Below are positions 23,896-32,682 of a DNA stretch of 38,828 bases, one piece after another; the stretch's first letter is position 1, and every line of letters starts with the position of its first letter. The notes below the pieces were generated by a model that was not told the DNA's origin, did no database searches, and saw nothing but the letters and a program-made list of their open reading frames with translations. The DNA lies in NCBI RefSeq assembly GCF_016595245.1, contig NZ_JAENHM010000012.1, forward strand, positions 1-38,828, in the 5' to 3' direction. The position numbers were made by a program, and so were the translations under genes. Origin of the DNA: Azospirillum endophyticum (GTDB lineage Bacteria > Pseudomonadota > Alphaproteobacteria > Azospirillales > Azospirillaceae).

Positions 23896-24312
23896 ATGCG
23901 CGCACCCAGCAGCACCTCGACCCTGGTTTCCCGGATGATCGCGATGGCCGGCCAAGGCGACGAGGCGCCGGGCATGGCGGAGATGAAGGAGCCTGCCCAC
24001 GTCCGACGCATCGTCTGGGCCTCCCAGGCGGCCAAGCTGCGGGTGTCGCTGTCGTCGCGCAGCATCCACGAGATCGAAGCCGCGGTCACCGCCGACCTGG
24101 ACAGCATGGAACTGCCGGAAGTGTTCTTCACCTCCGTCGAGGTGGGCGGCCATGTGGTGACCTGCGACCTGGACGCCTCCGGCACCGCCTCCATCTTCGG
24201 CCTGATCGAGGCCTGCGAATATGACGATCTGGTGGAAGAGGCCGGCGACGACGCCCTGTTCGGTGTCGATTGGGACGGCGTCTACATCACCCCGGCCCGC
24301 ACCCGGCACTGA
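23896..24312 (+). CDS. Hypothetical protein, 138 aa
   Basis: A soluble mixed alpha/beta protein with no signal peptide or obvious motif; family not recognised. Segments IVWASQAAKLRVSL, VFFTSVEVGGHVVTCDLD and FGVDWDGVYITPAR look like beta strands. The ATG at 23896 has GGAGG seven bases upstream; a GTG at 23869 is possible but less likely. A perfect terminator hairpin follows at 24348-24382, which supports a real transcription unit. Confidence 0.6.
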   Translation: MRAPSSTSTLVSRMIAMAGQGDEAPGMAEMKEPAHVRRIVWASQAAKLRVSLSSRSIHEIEAAVTADLDSMELPEVFFTSVEVGGHVVTCDLDASGTASIFGLIEACEYDDLVEEAGDDALFGVDWDGVYITPARTRH

Positions 24313-24347
24313 GCGCGACGCCTCCGGTTCTCCAAGCTCCGCCTCCG

Positions 24348-24382
24348 CAAAACGCCCCGCAGCCCGCCTGCGGGGCGTTTTG
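24348..24382. terminator. Perfect bidirectional terminator hairpin
   Basis: CAAAACGCCCCGCA (24348-24361) pairs fully with 24369-24382, loop of seven bases. A T tract is built into the stem on both strands. It ends the 138-aa gene. Confidence 0.88.
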
Positions 24383-24577
24383 CGTTTCCCGTCCGGCTCC
24401 GCCCGGATCGGACGGATCCTGCGCATTCCGGTTCGCCGCTCCGACTCTGAGACGCAATTCGCGATGACGGAAGGAGCCGATCAGGGTCGCCCCTCGCATA
24501 ACCGGCCCCTCCGCTTTGGTATACTACTTGCGAGAGGGTGGCGGCCCATGCCGTCTCGCAGTTGCAGCGGAGTTCCC

Positions 24578-26095
24578 ATGCCCCGACATCTGAGCGCCCT
24601 GCTTGCCGCTGGTTTGGCCCTGACCGTCGTCATCGTCATGACGGTTCACATCGTCTGGCAGGACCGCAAGAGCACCGCCGCTCAGATGGAAGCGCTCGCT
24701 GCGGACATGGCCAAGGTCGTCGAATCCCATGTCCTGCACACGACGAAGGGCGCCGGGATCGCCCTGCATCAGGCGACCTCCCTGGTCGACGAGGCCGGCA
24801 GCCTGGAAGCGGTGCGGAACGATATCCACTGGCGCCGGCTGCGTGACGCTCTCGCCAATGTGGACGGCGGGGAAACCCTGTGGCTGTTCGATGCCAAGGG
24901 TGACGCGATCGTCGGCACCGGCCGGCAGATGGACCGGCCGCTCAACATCGCGAACCGCCGCCATTTCCAGGCGGTGATGGCGGGGGCGGACTTCGTGATC
25001 AGCCCGGCCTTGCGCAGCCGTCTGGACGACCGCATCCTCTTCACCATCTCGCGGCCGATCCGCGACTGGACCGGCGATATCGTCGGCATCGCCAGCACCG
25101 GGATGAAAACCGAATGGCTGGTCAATTTCTACGCCTTGATGTCGTTCGGGCTGGATACGACGATCACGGTCTTCCGCACCGACGGCGAGATCGTCGCCCG
25201 CAGTCCGGATCTGGCCAGCCACATCGGCAAGAACAGCCGGACGGGGCCGCTCTTTCAGGAGCAGCTTCCACGCTCCCCGGTCGGGGTCTACTGGTCGCGG
25301 TCGGTGCTGGACGGCAAGGAACGGCTCGCCGCCTACCGGCTGATCCCGGAGCTGAACCTCGTCGTCTATGCCGGAATCGAGGGTGCCTCGGCCTTCGCCG
25401 CCTGGCGGACCCGCTCGCTCTGGTTCGTTGCCGAAGTGGCGCTGACCACGGCCCTGGTCCTGCTCGTGCTTCTGTGGAGCGTGCGCATGATCCGCCAGGA
25501 GCACCGCGTCCAGATGCGCATGCTCGAAGCCGAGAGCGTCGCGCAGCAACTGGATGCCGAACTGCATCAGGCCCGGCGCGATCCCCTGACCGGACTGCCC
25601 GCCCGCCGCCTCTTCCTGGAACTCGCGGAAGGGATGCGCCAGAGCGCCGGCAAAAGAGGACTGGTCCTCGCCTTTCTTTACATCGATCTCGATGGCTTCA
25701 AGGCGGTGAACGACCGGCACGGCCACCACGAAGGCGACAAGGTCCTGGCGATGGTCGCCGAGATCATGCGCCGGATGATCCGCGACGGCGATCTGATCGG
25801 CCGGCTTGGCGGCGACGAGTTCGTCGTCTGCCTGTCCGGACACGTTCCCGATGTCAGGACCGTCGCCACCAGCGTCGCCGCCCGCATCATCAACGAAGTC
25901 CGCGACCTGGGCGCGGGCGTCGGATGCAGCATCGGAATCGCGCTGACCGCGGGCGAATGCGGCGACCTGTCCTCCTCCCTGCGCCGGGCGGATGCCGCGA
26001 TGTATCGCGCCAAGCAGATGGGAAAGGGCGCCTGGTCCATCCATGAGCCGTCGCAGGGCCCCTGCCTCTCCTGCGACGACAAGATCGTCGCCTGA
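24578..26095 (+). CDS. Membrane diguanylate cyclase with dCache-like sensor
   Basis: A 505-aa inner-membrane sensor cyclase. TM1 is about 5-27, a periplasmic Cache-type domain about 30-278 (FDAKGDAIVGTG, RRHFQAVMAG, ISRPIRDWTGDIVGIAS), TM2 about 280-303, a short coiled coil, then GGDEF (about 335-490). The signature is GGDEF at about 410-414, with LYIDLDGFKAVNDRHGHHEGD upstream. RDGD five residues before it gives an intact I-site. The ATG at 24578 has AGCGGAG upstream and places TM1 at the N-terminus; the frame is open further upstream across the terminator, which argues against earlier starts. A TATACT at 24520-24525 may be the -10. It is convergent with the GGDEF-EAL gene. Confidence 0.9.
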   Translation: MPRHLSALLAAGLALTVVIVMTVHIVWQDRKSTAAQMEALAADMAKVVESHVLHTTKGAGIALHQATSLVDEAGSLEAVRNDIHWRRLRDALANVDGGETLWLFDAKGDAIVGTGRQMDRPLNIANRRHFQAVMAGADFVISPALRSRLDDRILFTISRPIRDWTGDIVGIASTGMKTEWLVNFYALMSFGLDTTITVFRTDGEIVARSPDLASHIGKNSRTGPLFQEQLPRSPVGVYWSRSVLDGKERLAAYRLIPELNLVVYAGIEGASAFAAWRTRSLWFVAEVALTTALVLLVLLWSVRMIRQEHRVQMRMLEAESVAQQLDAELHQARRDPLTGLPARRLFLELAEGMRQSAGKRGLVLAFLYIDLDGFKAVNDRHGHHEGDKVLAMVAEIMRRMIRDGDLIGRLGGDEFVVCLSGHVPDVRTVATSVAARIINEVRDLGAGVGCSIGIALTAGECGDLSSSLRRADAAMYRAKQMGKGAWSIHEPSQGPCLSCDDKIVA

Positions 26096-26149
26096 TGCCG
26101 GGCGATATCCCGGAGCCGGTCAAGTCGGTTCCGATCAGGCCCGCTCCGA

Positions 26150-29100
26150 TCAGGCCGGCTCGCGACCGCCCGACGGCCGGTTCGCTCCGGCGGTGGGCAT
26201 GCCGACCACCACATGGTCGTCGACGACCGGCAGGCGGGGCCGCCGGTCCTCCCAGGATGCCAGGAAGGCGTCGATCCGGTCGGCCGGCAGCGGGCGGCTG
26301 ACGAAATAGCCTTGGATCAGGTCGCATCCCATCAGCGACAGGACCTCCCACTGGCCCGCCTCCTCCACCCCTTCCGCCACCACGCTGCGGTTCAGGTCGT
26401 GGGCGATGCGCGAGATCGACGACACCAGGCCGCGCGCGTCGGCCCGGCGGTGGACGTCGTCGATGAAGGCCTTGTCCAGCTTCAGCGTGTTGATCGGCAG
26501 TGTCCGCAGATAGGTCAGCGACGAATAGCCGGTGCCGAAATCGTCCAGCGCGATCTGGATGCCGGCCTGCCGCAGCGCGTTCAGCTTCCCGATCGCGGCG
26601 TCGAGCGAGCCGATCATCTGCGACTCGGTGATCTCCAGCTCCAGGCGGTGCGGCGGCAGGCCGGTCCGGGCCAGGACCTCCAGCACCCGCGGCACGAAAT
26701 CGTGCTGGGCAAGCTGGACCGCCGACATGTTGACGCTCATCGTCACTTCGCCGGCCCCGCGGCAGGCCAGCCCCACCGCCTCGATGCAGGCGGTTTCCAG
26801 CACCCACAAGCCGAGCGGGATGATCAGGCCGGAATCCTCGCAGACCGGAATGAAGCGGTCGGGCGACACCGGTCCCAATTCCGCATCGGTCCAGCGGACC
26901 AGCGCCTCGAAACCGCGGACCCGGCCGTCGGCCGTCGCGACCTGCGGCTGGTAATGCAGGGTGAAGGCCTGACGGTCGAAGGCCAGCCGGACGCGGCTGA
27001 GCAGCCGCATGCGCTCCACCACATTGCGGTTCATGTCGGCGGTGAAGGTGCAGATGCGCCCGCGCCCGCTCTCCTTGGCCCGGTACATGGCGGTGTCGGC
27101 ATTCTGCAGCAGATCGTCGAAACAGCGGCCGTCCCAGGGATAGCGGGCGATCCCGACGCTGCAGGTCACGAAGAAATGCTGCCCTTCGACCGGGAAGGGG
27201 GCGGCCATCGCCTGCTCCAGCCGCCGCGCCACCTCCGCCGGGTCCCCGCCCTCGCCATCCTGGACGACCACCACGAACTCGTCGCCGCCCGGCCGCGCGA
27301 TGAACCGCCCGTCGCCCGCCCCCTTGCGGATGCGCTCGCCCAGCATCATCAGCAGCTCGTCGCCCACCTTGTGGCCGAAGCCGTCGTTGATGAACTTGAA
27401 ATTGTCCATGTCGAGGAACAGCAGCGCCAGCGTCCCGGCATTGCCGGACGCCTTGGTGTCGGCGATCAGCCGGTCGACATGCTGTTCCAGCCTCAACCGG
27501 TTGGGCAGACCGGTCAGGGAATCGAAATGGGCCAGATGGTCCAGCCATTCCTGCTGCCGCTTCTGCGCGGTGATGTCGGTGTAGGAGCCGCCCATCATCG
27601 TCGGATTTCCGTGGCCGTCGAACAGGGCCTTGCCGGTGGCGTACAGCCACAGGTAACCGCCGTCACGGTGGCGGACCCGGTATTCCGTCCGGTATTCCGG
27701 CAGTTCGCCGGACAGATGGCGGCTCAGCGCCTCCTGTGCCTGCAAGCGGTCGTCGGGATGGATGCGCTCGAACCAGGCCGCCCACGAATCGATGCCGAGC
27801 ATGTCGATTCCCAGCAGTTCCTGGACCCGGCCGGACAGGACACGGCTGTCCTTGACGACGTCCCAGGTCCAGATGATGTCGCGCGACGCCTCGGCCACCA
27901 GCCGCATCCGCCGCTCCCCTTCGCACAGCGCCTCCCGGCTGGCGGTCAGCTCCACGACCTTGGCCTGCAACTGGCGGCGCGAATCGCTGAGCGCCTCGTT
28001 GCTCAGCTGCAGCGCGGCCTCGGCGATCCGCCGTTCGCGCAGCGCGAAGGACAGCACCAGAACCATGCCGAACAGCAGCAGCAGGACGCCGCCGACCGTC
28101 ACCACCAGCCAGCGGTAGGTCTCCATGAAGGAGAAGGGCTTGTTGACCAGCCGGTCGAGCGGCATCAGCCGCGCGGGATCGAGCCCATGGCGCTGCATCT
28201 GCCGGTAGTCGGCGGCACGGATGACCGACTGGCGCGTCTCCGCCGACGGGCGGGCCGTCGGCGCGCCGTTCACCAGCGCGGCGGCCAGCCCGCCGACCGC
28301 CCGGCCATGCTCCTGCGCGCTCAACAGGCTGCCGCCGGCGATGCCATGGCCCAGCAGATTTTCCTGCAAGCCGTAGATCGGCACGCTGCTCTTCCGGCTC
28401 ATCAGTTCCAGGAACTGTTCGGGCGGCAGGACCATTCCTTCGGAGTCGGTGGCGTAGGTTCCCAGCAGCACCGCGCTGTCCGGCGGCAGGGCGGCCAACC
28501 GTTCCTCCAGCCGGGCGAAGGGCAGGTCGGGCAGGATCTGCCGCTCCACCCCGGCGGGAAAGCGGCCGTCGGCCAGCAGCGCGTCGATCTCGGCATCCAG
28601 CCCGATGCCCGTCTCGGTGTGGTCGCGCAGGATGAACAGGTGTCGCAGCCGCGGATTGACCGCTACCGCCATCCGCAAGGTGCCGTCGACGTCCTTGGTC
28701 TCGTCGACGCCGACGACGTTGACCTCGCCCTCGGTCAGCCGCCTTGCCGAGATCGGCAGGACGCCGCCATGCACCAGCGGCACCGGACCGTAGATCTCCC
28801 GCCGCAATTCCAGGGCGAAGGACAGCGCGGCATCGTCGGTGGAGACGATGGCGTCGACGGTGCCCTTGGGGTGGCGGTAGGCGATCAGCGCCCGCAGGCG
28901 CTCTATCCCGCTGGGGTCGGGAAAGCGCTTCCAGTCCAGGTAATAGGGGATGGCCAGCGCATTGGGTGCCGCCGCTGCCAGCGTGACGGAGATGCCGGAC
29001 GCCTGCCCGTCGGTCCACTCGTAGCCCTGATGATAGGAGTGAAGGATCAGCACCGTCCTGCTCGGCGGGGTCGCCCGCCCGCCCGCCGGCATCGACAGGA

Positions 29101-29179
29101 TCGCCAGCACAAGCAGAGCCAACAGCGGAACGCGGCTGCGCATCCATATGGCGGACCAGATGACGGGCCGTCCGGTCAT
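26150..29179 (-). CDS. Sensor protein: ABC substrate-binding-like, PAS, GGDEF and EAL domains
   Basis: A 1009-aa membrane protein. A signal/anchor region (about 14-36) is followed by a periplasmic domain like ABC transporter substrate-binding proteins (about 40-330; VLILHSYHQGYEWTDG, IVSTDDAAL). Then come a TM helix (about 359-381), a coiled coil, PAS/PAC (about 425-550), GGDEF (about 555-715) and EAL (about 735-985). GGDEF is intact near 631, but the I-site position reads GDGR, so RxxD is missing. EAL motifs look active: FEALVRW, ELEITES, DDFGTGYSSL, LKLDKAFI and AEGVEEAGQ. Phosphodiesterase activity is therefore likely; cyclase activity is possible. The ATG at 29179 has AAGGA upstream and overlaps the TGA of a small upstream frame. 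Five 15-bp repeats precede it. Confidence 0.92.
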   Translation of the reverse strand: MTGRPVIWSAIWMRSRVPLLALLVLAILSMPAGGRATPPSRTVLILHSYHQGYEWTDGQASGISVTLAAAAPNALAIPYYLDWKRFPDPSGIERLRALIAYRHPKGTVDAIVSTDDAALSFALELRREIYGPVPLVHGGVLPISARRLTEGEVNVVGVDETKDVDGTLRMAVAVNPRLRHLFILRDHTETGIGLDAEIDALLADGRFPAGVERQILPDLPFARLEERLAALPPDSAVLLGTYATDSEGMVLPPEQFLELMSRKSSVPIYGLQENLLGHGIAGGSLLSAQEHGRAVGGLAAALVNGAPTARPSAETRQSVIRAADYRQMQRHGLDPARLMPLDRLVNKPFSFMETYRWLVVTVGGVLLLLFGMVLVLSFALRERRIAEAALQLSNEALSDSRRQLQAKVVELTASREALCEGERRMRLVAEASRDIIWTWDVVKDSRVLSGRVQELLGIDMLGIDSWAAWFERIHPDDRLQAQEALSRHLSGELPEYRTEYRVRHRDGGYLWLYATGKALFDGHGNPTMMGGSYTDITAQKRQQEWLDHLAHFDSLTGLPNRLRLEQHVDRLIADTKASGNAGTLALLFLDMDNFKFINDGFGHKVGDELLMMLGERIRKGAGDGRFIARPGGDEFVVVVQDGEGGDPAEVARRLEQAMAAPFPVEGQHFFVTCSVGIARYPWDGRCFDDLLQNADTAMYRAKESGRGRICTFTADMNRNVVERMRLLSRVRLAFDRQAFTLHYQPQVATADGRVRGFEALVRWTDAELGPVSPDRFIPVCEDSGLIIPLGLWVLETACIEAVGLACRGAGEVTMSVNMSAVQLAQHDFVPRVLEVLARTGLPPHRLELEITESQMIGSLDAAIGKLNALRQAGIQIALDDFGTGYSSLTYLRTLPINTLKLDKAFIDDVHRRADARGLVSSISRIAHDLNRSVVAEGVEEAGQWEVLSLMGCDLIQGYFVSRPLPADRIDAFLASWEDRRPRLPVVDDHVVVGMPTAGANRPSGGREPA

Positions 29180-29397
29180 GGTGCATCCTTCAATGGCTCG
29201 CCGGGCAATGGCTCGCCGGGCAATGGCTCGCCGGGCAATGGCTTGTCGGGCAATGGCTTGTCGGGCCGCCCTCCTCGATGGCCGCGCGTCGACAGCCGCA
29301 CGGCGCCTGAAGAGGCCAGACCCTCCCGAATGGAAGGATAAGCAGCCCGGCCATTTCGGCGCCAGAGCCTTTCAATAGGAACGTCCCCAGGAAACAT
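29176..29397 (-). CDS. Possible 73-aa leader ORF with PLPGE repeats
   Basis: An open frame ending in TGA that overlaps the ATG of the sensor GGDEF-EAL gene by ATGA. The C-terminal part reads PDKPLPDKPLPGEPLPGEP, encoded by the 15-bp tandem repeats. The frame begins at ATG 29397 without a clear Shine-Dalgarno, and the other frames through the repeat are also open. It may be a real coupled leader or just repeat DNA; I favour the latter slightly. Confidence 0.25.
   Translation of the reverse strand: MFPGDVPIERLWRRNGRAAYPSIREGLASSGAVRLSTRGHRGGRPDKPLPDKPLPGEPLPGEPLPGEPLKDAP
29192..29266. repeat. Five 15-bp tandem repeats before the GGDEF-EAL gene
   Basis: Three copies of AATGGCTCGCCGGGC (29192-29236), then two of AATGGCTTGTCGGGC (29237-29266), ending 13 bp from the start codon side of the gene at 29179. 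The two blocks differ by the same two substitutions, which suggests recent duplication within blocks. Confidence 0.9.
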
Positions 29398-29642
29398 GGT
29401 TAATTTTCTGCGGAAGATTGGAAGTCCTCAATGCTCCTCGCGCATGAGACGTGCCTGAATATTTGTACACGCTCATGTCTTCGTTTGCATCGCGGTCCGG
29501 AAAGGCTTCGCCTCATCCGGCACCTGCACAGCCGGCACCGTCGGAGCATAGGGAAGGACCGCTGCATCGTTGCGGAACGGATGAAAGTCAGCGGCTGTTG
29601 TCCCGGCGGCACCATCGCCTTTCCCCTTCGGGAGCCCAGCCC

Positions 29643-30758
29643 GTGTCCGCTGCCTTCGCCCAGCCCAATGCCAAGCCCCTGCCCTATGCGCCATCGGTCG
29701 AAAAGCCCGATCCCGACGAGGCGCGCATCTTCGAAGAGCTGGCGGAGACGATGCTGTCGATCAGCGCCAAGACCTTCGAGGACAGCGGCCACGCGAACCG
29801 CAGCGTCCATGCCAAGAGCCACGGACTGCTGATCGGCCGGCTGGACGTGCTGGACGACCTGCCGGCGGAGCTGGCCCAGGGCCTGTTCGCGCGGGCGGAG
29901 AGCTATCCGGCGATCCTGCGGCTGTCGACGACGCCGGGCGACATCCTGCCCGACAGCGTGTCGACCCCGCGCGGGCTGGCGGTGAAGGTGCTGGGCGTGA
30001 CCGGCGACCGGCTGCCGGGATCGGAGGACGAGGCCACCCAGGACTTCGTGATGGCCAACGCCCCGGTCTTCTCGACGCCGGACGCCAAGCGGTTCCTGTC
30101 GACGCTGAAGCTGCTGGCCGCCACCACCGACCGGGCGGAAACGGCGAAGACGGTGCTGTCGGCCGGCCTGCGCGCCGCCGAACGGGTGGTGGAGGCCTTC
30201 GGCGGCGAGAGCGCCACGCTGAAGACGCTGGGCGGCCACCCCGAAACCCACATCCTGGGCGAAACCTTCTACAGCCAGGCCGCCCTCCGCCATGGCGACC
30301 ACATCGCCAAGCTGGCGATCGTCCCGGTCTCGCCGGAGCTGATCGCGCTGGCCGACGCGCCGCTGACCGTCGACGGCAAGCCGAACGGCCTGCGCGAGGC
30401 GGTGGTGGAGTTCTTCCGCGACCATGAGGCGGTGTGGGAGCTGCGGGCCCAGCTGCGCACCGACGAGGCGCGCATGCCGGTGGAGGACGCCAGCGTGCTG
30501 TGGCCGGAGGAACTGAGCCCCTACCGCCCCGTCGCCCGCCTCACCGTGCCGCCGCAGACGGCATGGAGCGAGGAGCGGTCGCGCGCCGGCGACGACCGGC
30601 TGTCCTTCAGCCCCTGGCACGGGCTGGCCGCGCACCGGCCGCTGGGCTCGATCATGCGGGCGCGGCGCCTCGCCTACGACCGCTCCGCCGAATTCCGCAT
30701 GGAACGGAACGGCTGCCCGATGCAGGAGCCGGCGACGGGATACCGGCTGCCGGGCTGA
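29643..30758 (+). CDS. Catalase-family heme protein
   Basis: A 371-aa protein of the catalase-related (SrpA/y4iL-like) family, smaller than classical catalases. The probable distal histidine is H56 in RSVHAKSHG, and the probable heme-ligand tyrosine is Y345 in MRARRLAYDRSAEFR. RLSTTPGDILPDSVSTPRGLAVKVLG and AGDDRLSFSPWHGLAAHRPLGS are family-like. Activity could be catalase, peroxidase or another heme chemistry. GTG at 29643 with GGGAG upstream is chosen, because the frame upstream (from 29451) has low-complexity, non-family sequence. No signal peptide is seen. The region 29267-29642 has no other gene and should hold its promoter. Confidence 0.85.
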   Translation: MSAAFAQPNAKPLPYAPSVEKPDPDEARIFEELAETMLSISAKTFEDSGHANRSVHAKSHGLLIGRLDVLDDLPAELAQGLFARAESYPAILRLSTTPGDILPDSVSTPRGLAVKVLGVTGDRLPGSEDEATQDFVMANAPVFSTPDAKRFLSTLKLLAATTDRAETAKTVLSAGLRAAERVVEAFGGESATLKTLGGHPETHILGETFYSQAALRHGDHIAKLAIVPVSPELIALADAPLTVDGKPNGLREAVVEFFRDHEAVWELRAQLRTDEARMPVEDASVLWPEELSPYRPVARLTVPPQTAWSEERSRAGDDRLSFSPWHGLAAHRPLGSIMRARRLAYDRSAEFRMERNGCPMQEPATGYRLPG

Positions 30759-30790
30759 TGCGTCACCGCTCCCTCCACCCCTGGCAGGAT

Positions 30791-30829
30791 CCCCTCTCCC
30801 CCCCGGGGAGAGGGTTAGGGTGAGGGGGT
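30791..30829 (-). repeat. Dispersed C-rich repeat, second copy
   Basis: CCCTCTCCCC (30792-30801) pairs with 30805-30814, followed by TTAGGGTGAGGGGG. On the minus strand this matches the pattern at 1-45. It lies just after the catalase-like gene and may end its transcript. Confidence 0.6.
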
Positions 30830-30904
30830 CGCGCGGCGAGGATCTACAAGCATCGCGCACTCTCCGCTCTGCACCAAATTCACTCTATGCACCCCCCTCT
30901 CCCC

Positions 30905-31465
30905 TTACTGCAGGCTGCGCTGCATCTCCTCGAAGGTGCGGGAGAAGCCGTTCAGCGGGAAATCGATGTCGCGCTTGCCGATGCGGGGGGAGTTGACGCG
31001 GACCAGGATGGTCGAGCCGTTGCGGAACTGGTCGGCGACGCGGCCGGAGACGAAATTCGGGAACATGCACATGTTCAGCGTCGCCACATGCGATTCGATG
31101 CGCGGCTGGCGGTCGACGCGGATGGCGCAGCGGTCGATCAGCCCCTGGCTGGTGGTCAGGAACAGGTGGAAATCGTTGCCGGTCGGAATGATGCTGAGCG
31201 CGACGAAGCCGACATCCTTCCCGTCGTCGAACAGGCGGTAGATCATCAGCCGGCAGGTCTTGCTGTCGGTCATCCGGTCGATGTCGCACTGGTTGGTCCA
31301 GGCGCCCTCCGGCCCGAAATCGGCGGCGGCCTTGGAGAAGTCCACGGCGGCGGCCGGCCCGGCTGACAGCAGGGCGGCGGCGAACGGGCCGGAGGCGAGC
31401 ATCAGGCCCATGAATCCCGCGATCGCAGCTGCCCTGAAGCCGCCCAACAGACCCTTTGCACGCAT
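30905..31465 (-). CDS. Secreted protein, IalB-like, unknown function
   Basis: A 186-aa exported protein. The N-terminal 40 residues are a signal peptide (RAAAIAGFMGLMLASGPFAAALL, then GPAAA before VDFSK). The mature part has paired cysteines (TNQCDID, KTCRLMIY, DRCAIRV, LNMCMFPN) and beta-rich sequence similar in style to the invasion-associated locus B family, though the match is loose. The ATG at 31465 is preferred, with GGGG upstream; starts at 31483 or 31510 are possible. It is transcribed alone. A periplasmic location is expected; the function is unknown. Confidence 0.55.
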   Translation of the reverse strand: MRAKGLLGGFRAAAIAGFMGLMLASGPFAAALLSAGPAAAVDFSKAAADFGPEGAWTNQCDIDRMTDSKTCRLMIYRLFDDGKDVGFVALSIIPTGNDFHLFLTTSQGLIDRCAIRVDRQPRIESHVATLNMCMFPNFVSGRVADQFRNGSTILVRVNSPRIGKRDIDFPLNGFSRTFEEMQRSLQ

Positions 31466-31566
31466 CACCCCGGCCCCCGCCATCGTTCGTGTTAACACGG
31501 AATGCGCCATGATAACCGGGGACGGCAGGGGCGCAAGGTACGAGATGCCGCGCATCGGGCAAGGAC

Positions 31567-31595
31567 AGCCCCTCTCCCGCAAGGAGAGAAGGGCT
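31567..31595. repeat. Hairpin, possibly a degenerate copy of the C-rich repeat
   Basis: AGCCC-CTCTCC (31567-31577) pairs with GGAGAG-AA-GGGCT (31583-31595), loop CGCAA. The CCTCTCCCGC core resembles the repeat at 1-45. It lies between the IalB-like gene and the end of the pirin gene and may end the pirin transcript. Confidence 0.4.
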
Positions 31596-31651
31596 GGACG
31601 CCGCCGGACGCGGCGGCACCTCACCGGCAGGCGATCATTCCGGCTTGCGCG

Positions 31652-32509
31652 TCAGATCCGCCCTTCCTCGAAGTCGCGGAAGGCCTGCATCACCTCTTCC
31701 CGCGTGTTCATGACGAAGGGACCGCCCCAGGCGATGGGCTCGCCGATCGGCGCGCCGGCCAGCAGCAGGAAGCGGGCGCCCTCAGGGCCGGCGGCGGCCT
31801 CGACCCGCTCGCCGTCGCCCAGCACGATCACCCGCGGGCCCGACAGCGGGCCTTCCCCGCCGACCGTCAGCGTGCCTTCGAACAGCACCAGGAAGGCGGT
31901 GTGGCCGGCCGGCAGCGGTTCCGCGAAGGACACCGACGGCGGCAGCGAGACGTCGAAATAGCGGGCGTCGGTCGCCTCGGCCCGCACCGGGCCCGCCGTG
32001 CCGCGGGCGGTGTCGCCGGCGATCACGGTGACCGTCGTCCCCTCCTCGCGCCGTTCCACCGGGATGGAGGCGGCCGGGAACTCCTGGTAGCGCGGGTCGG
32101 CCATCTTCAGCCGGGCCGGCAGGTTGATCCACAGCTGGAAGCCGCGCATCAGCCCTTCGGTCTGCTCCGGCATCTCCGAGTGGATCAGGCCGCGGCCGGC
32201 GGTCATCCACTGCACGCCGCCGGTCTCGATCACCCCCTCATGCCCGTGGTTGTCGGCATGGCGCATGCGCCCGGCCAGCATGTAGGTCACCGTCTCGAAC
32301 CCGCGGTGGGGATGGTCGGGAAATCCCGCCAGATAGTCGGTCGGCTGGTCGGACCCGAACAGGTCCAGCATCAGGAAGGGGTCGAGCGTGCGCAGCCGGG
32401 GCGTGCCCAGCATGCGGGTCATGCTGACGCCGGCGCCGTCGGACGTGGCCATGCCTTCCACGGCGGCGAGCACCGGGCGGACACCGGGGGTGGCGGGCTG
32501 GGTGGACAT
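31652..32509 (-). CDS. Pirin family protein
   Basis: A 285-aa bicupin of the pirin family. The metal ligands of the N-terminal cupin are all present: H66 and H68 in DHPHRGFETVTYML, and H110 and E112 in MTAGRGLIHSE, matching the human pirin His-His-His-Glu set. Bacterial pirins include quercetin dioxygenases and redox-responsive regulators, so the reaction is not fixed. The ATG at 32509 has TAGGAG upstream; the longer frame to 32842 runs through the amtB terminator. Length is typical. It is transcribed alone. Confidence 0.92.
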   Translation of the reverse strand: MSTQPATPGVRPVLAAVEGMATSDGAGVSMTRMLGTPRLRTLDPFLMLDLFGSDQPTDYLAGFPDHPHRGFETVTYMLAGRMRHADNHGHEGVIETGGVQWMTAGRGLIHSEMPEQTEGLMRGFQLWINLPARLKMADPRYQEFPAASIPVERREEGTTVTVIAGDTARGTAGPVRAEATDARYFDVSLPPSVSFAEPLPAGHTAFLVLFEGTLTVGGEGPLSGPRVIVLGDGERVEAAAGPEGARFLLLAGAPIGEPIAWGGPFVMNTREEVMQAFRDFEEGRI

Positions 32510-32623
32510 GGCGGCAACTCCTAAAGAACGAACAGCGATGCACCAGAGGTAGTCCTCCCCAACACCGCCGTGAAGCCGGCCCGCCCGCGCCACAGCGTTT
32601 CCGCCGGCGCAACAATCATACGA

Positions 32624-32653
32624 AAAAGGCCGCCGGAGAACCGGCGGCCTTTT
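32624..32653 (-). terminator. Rho-independent terminator of amtB
   Basis: A 13-bp perfect stem (AAAAGGCCGCCGG with CCGGCGGCCTTTT), tetraloop, and T run on the minus strand, 30 bp after the amtB stop codon. Confidence 0.9.
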
Positions 32654-32682
32654 CGCGAGAGCCCCTGGGAAAGGGATTTGTC

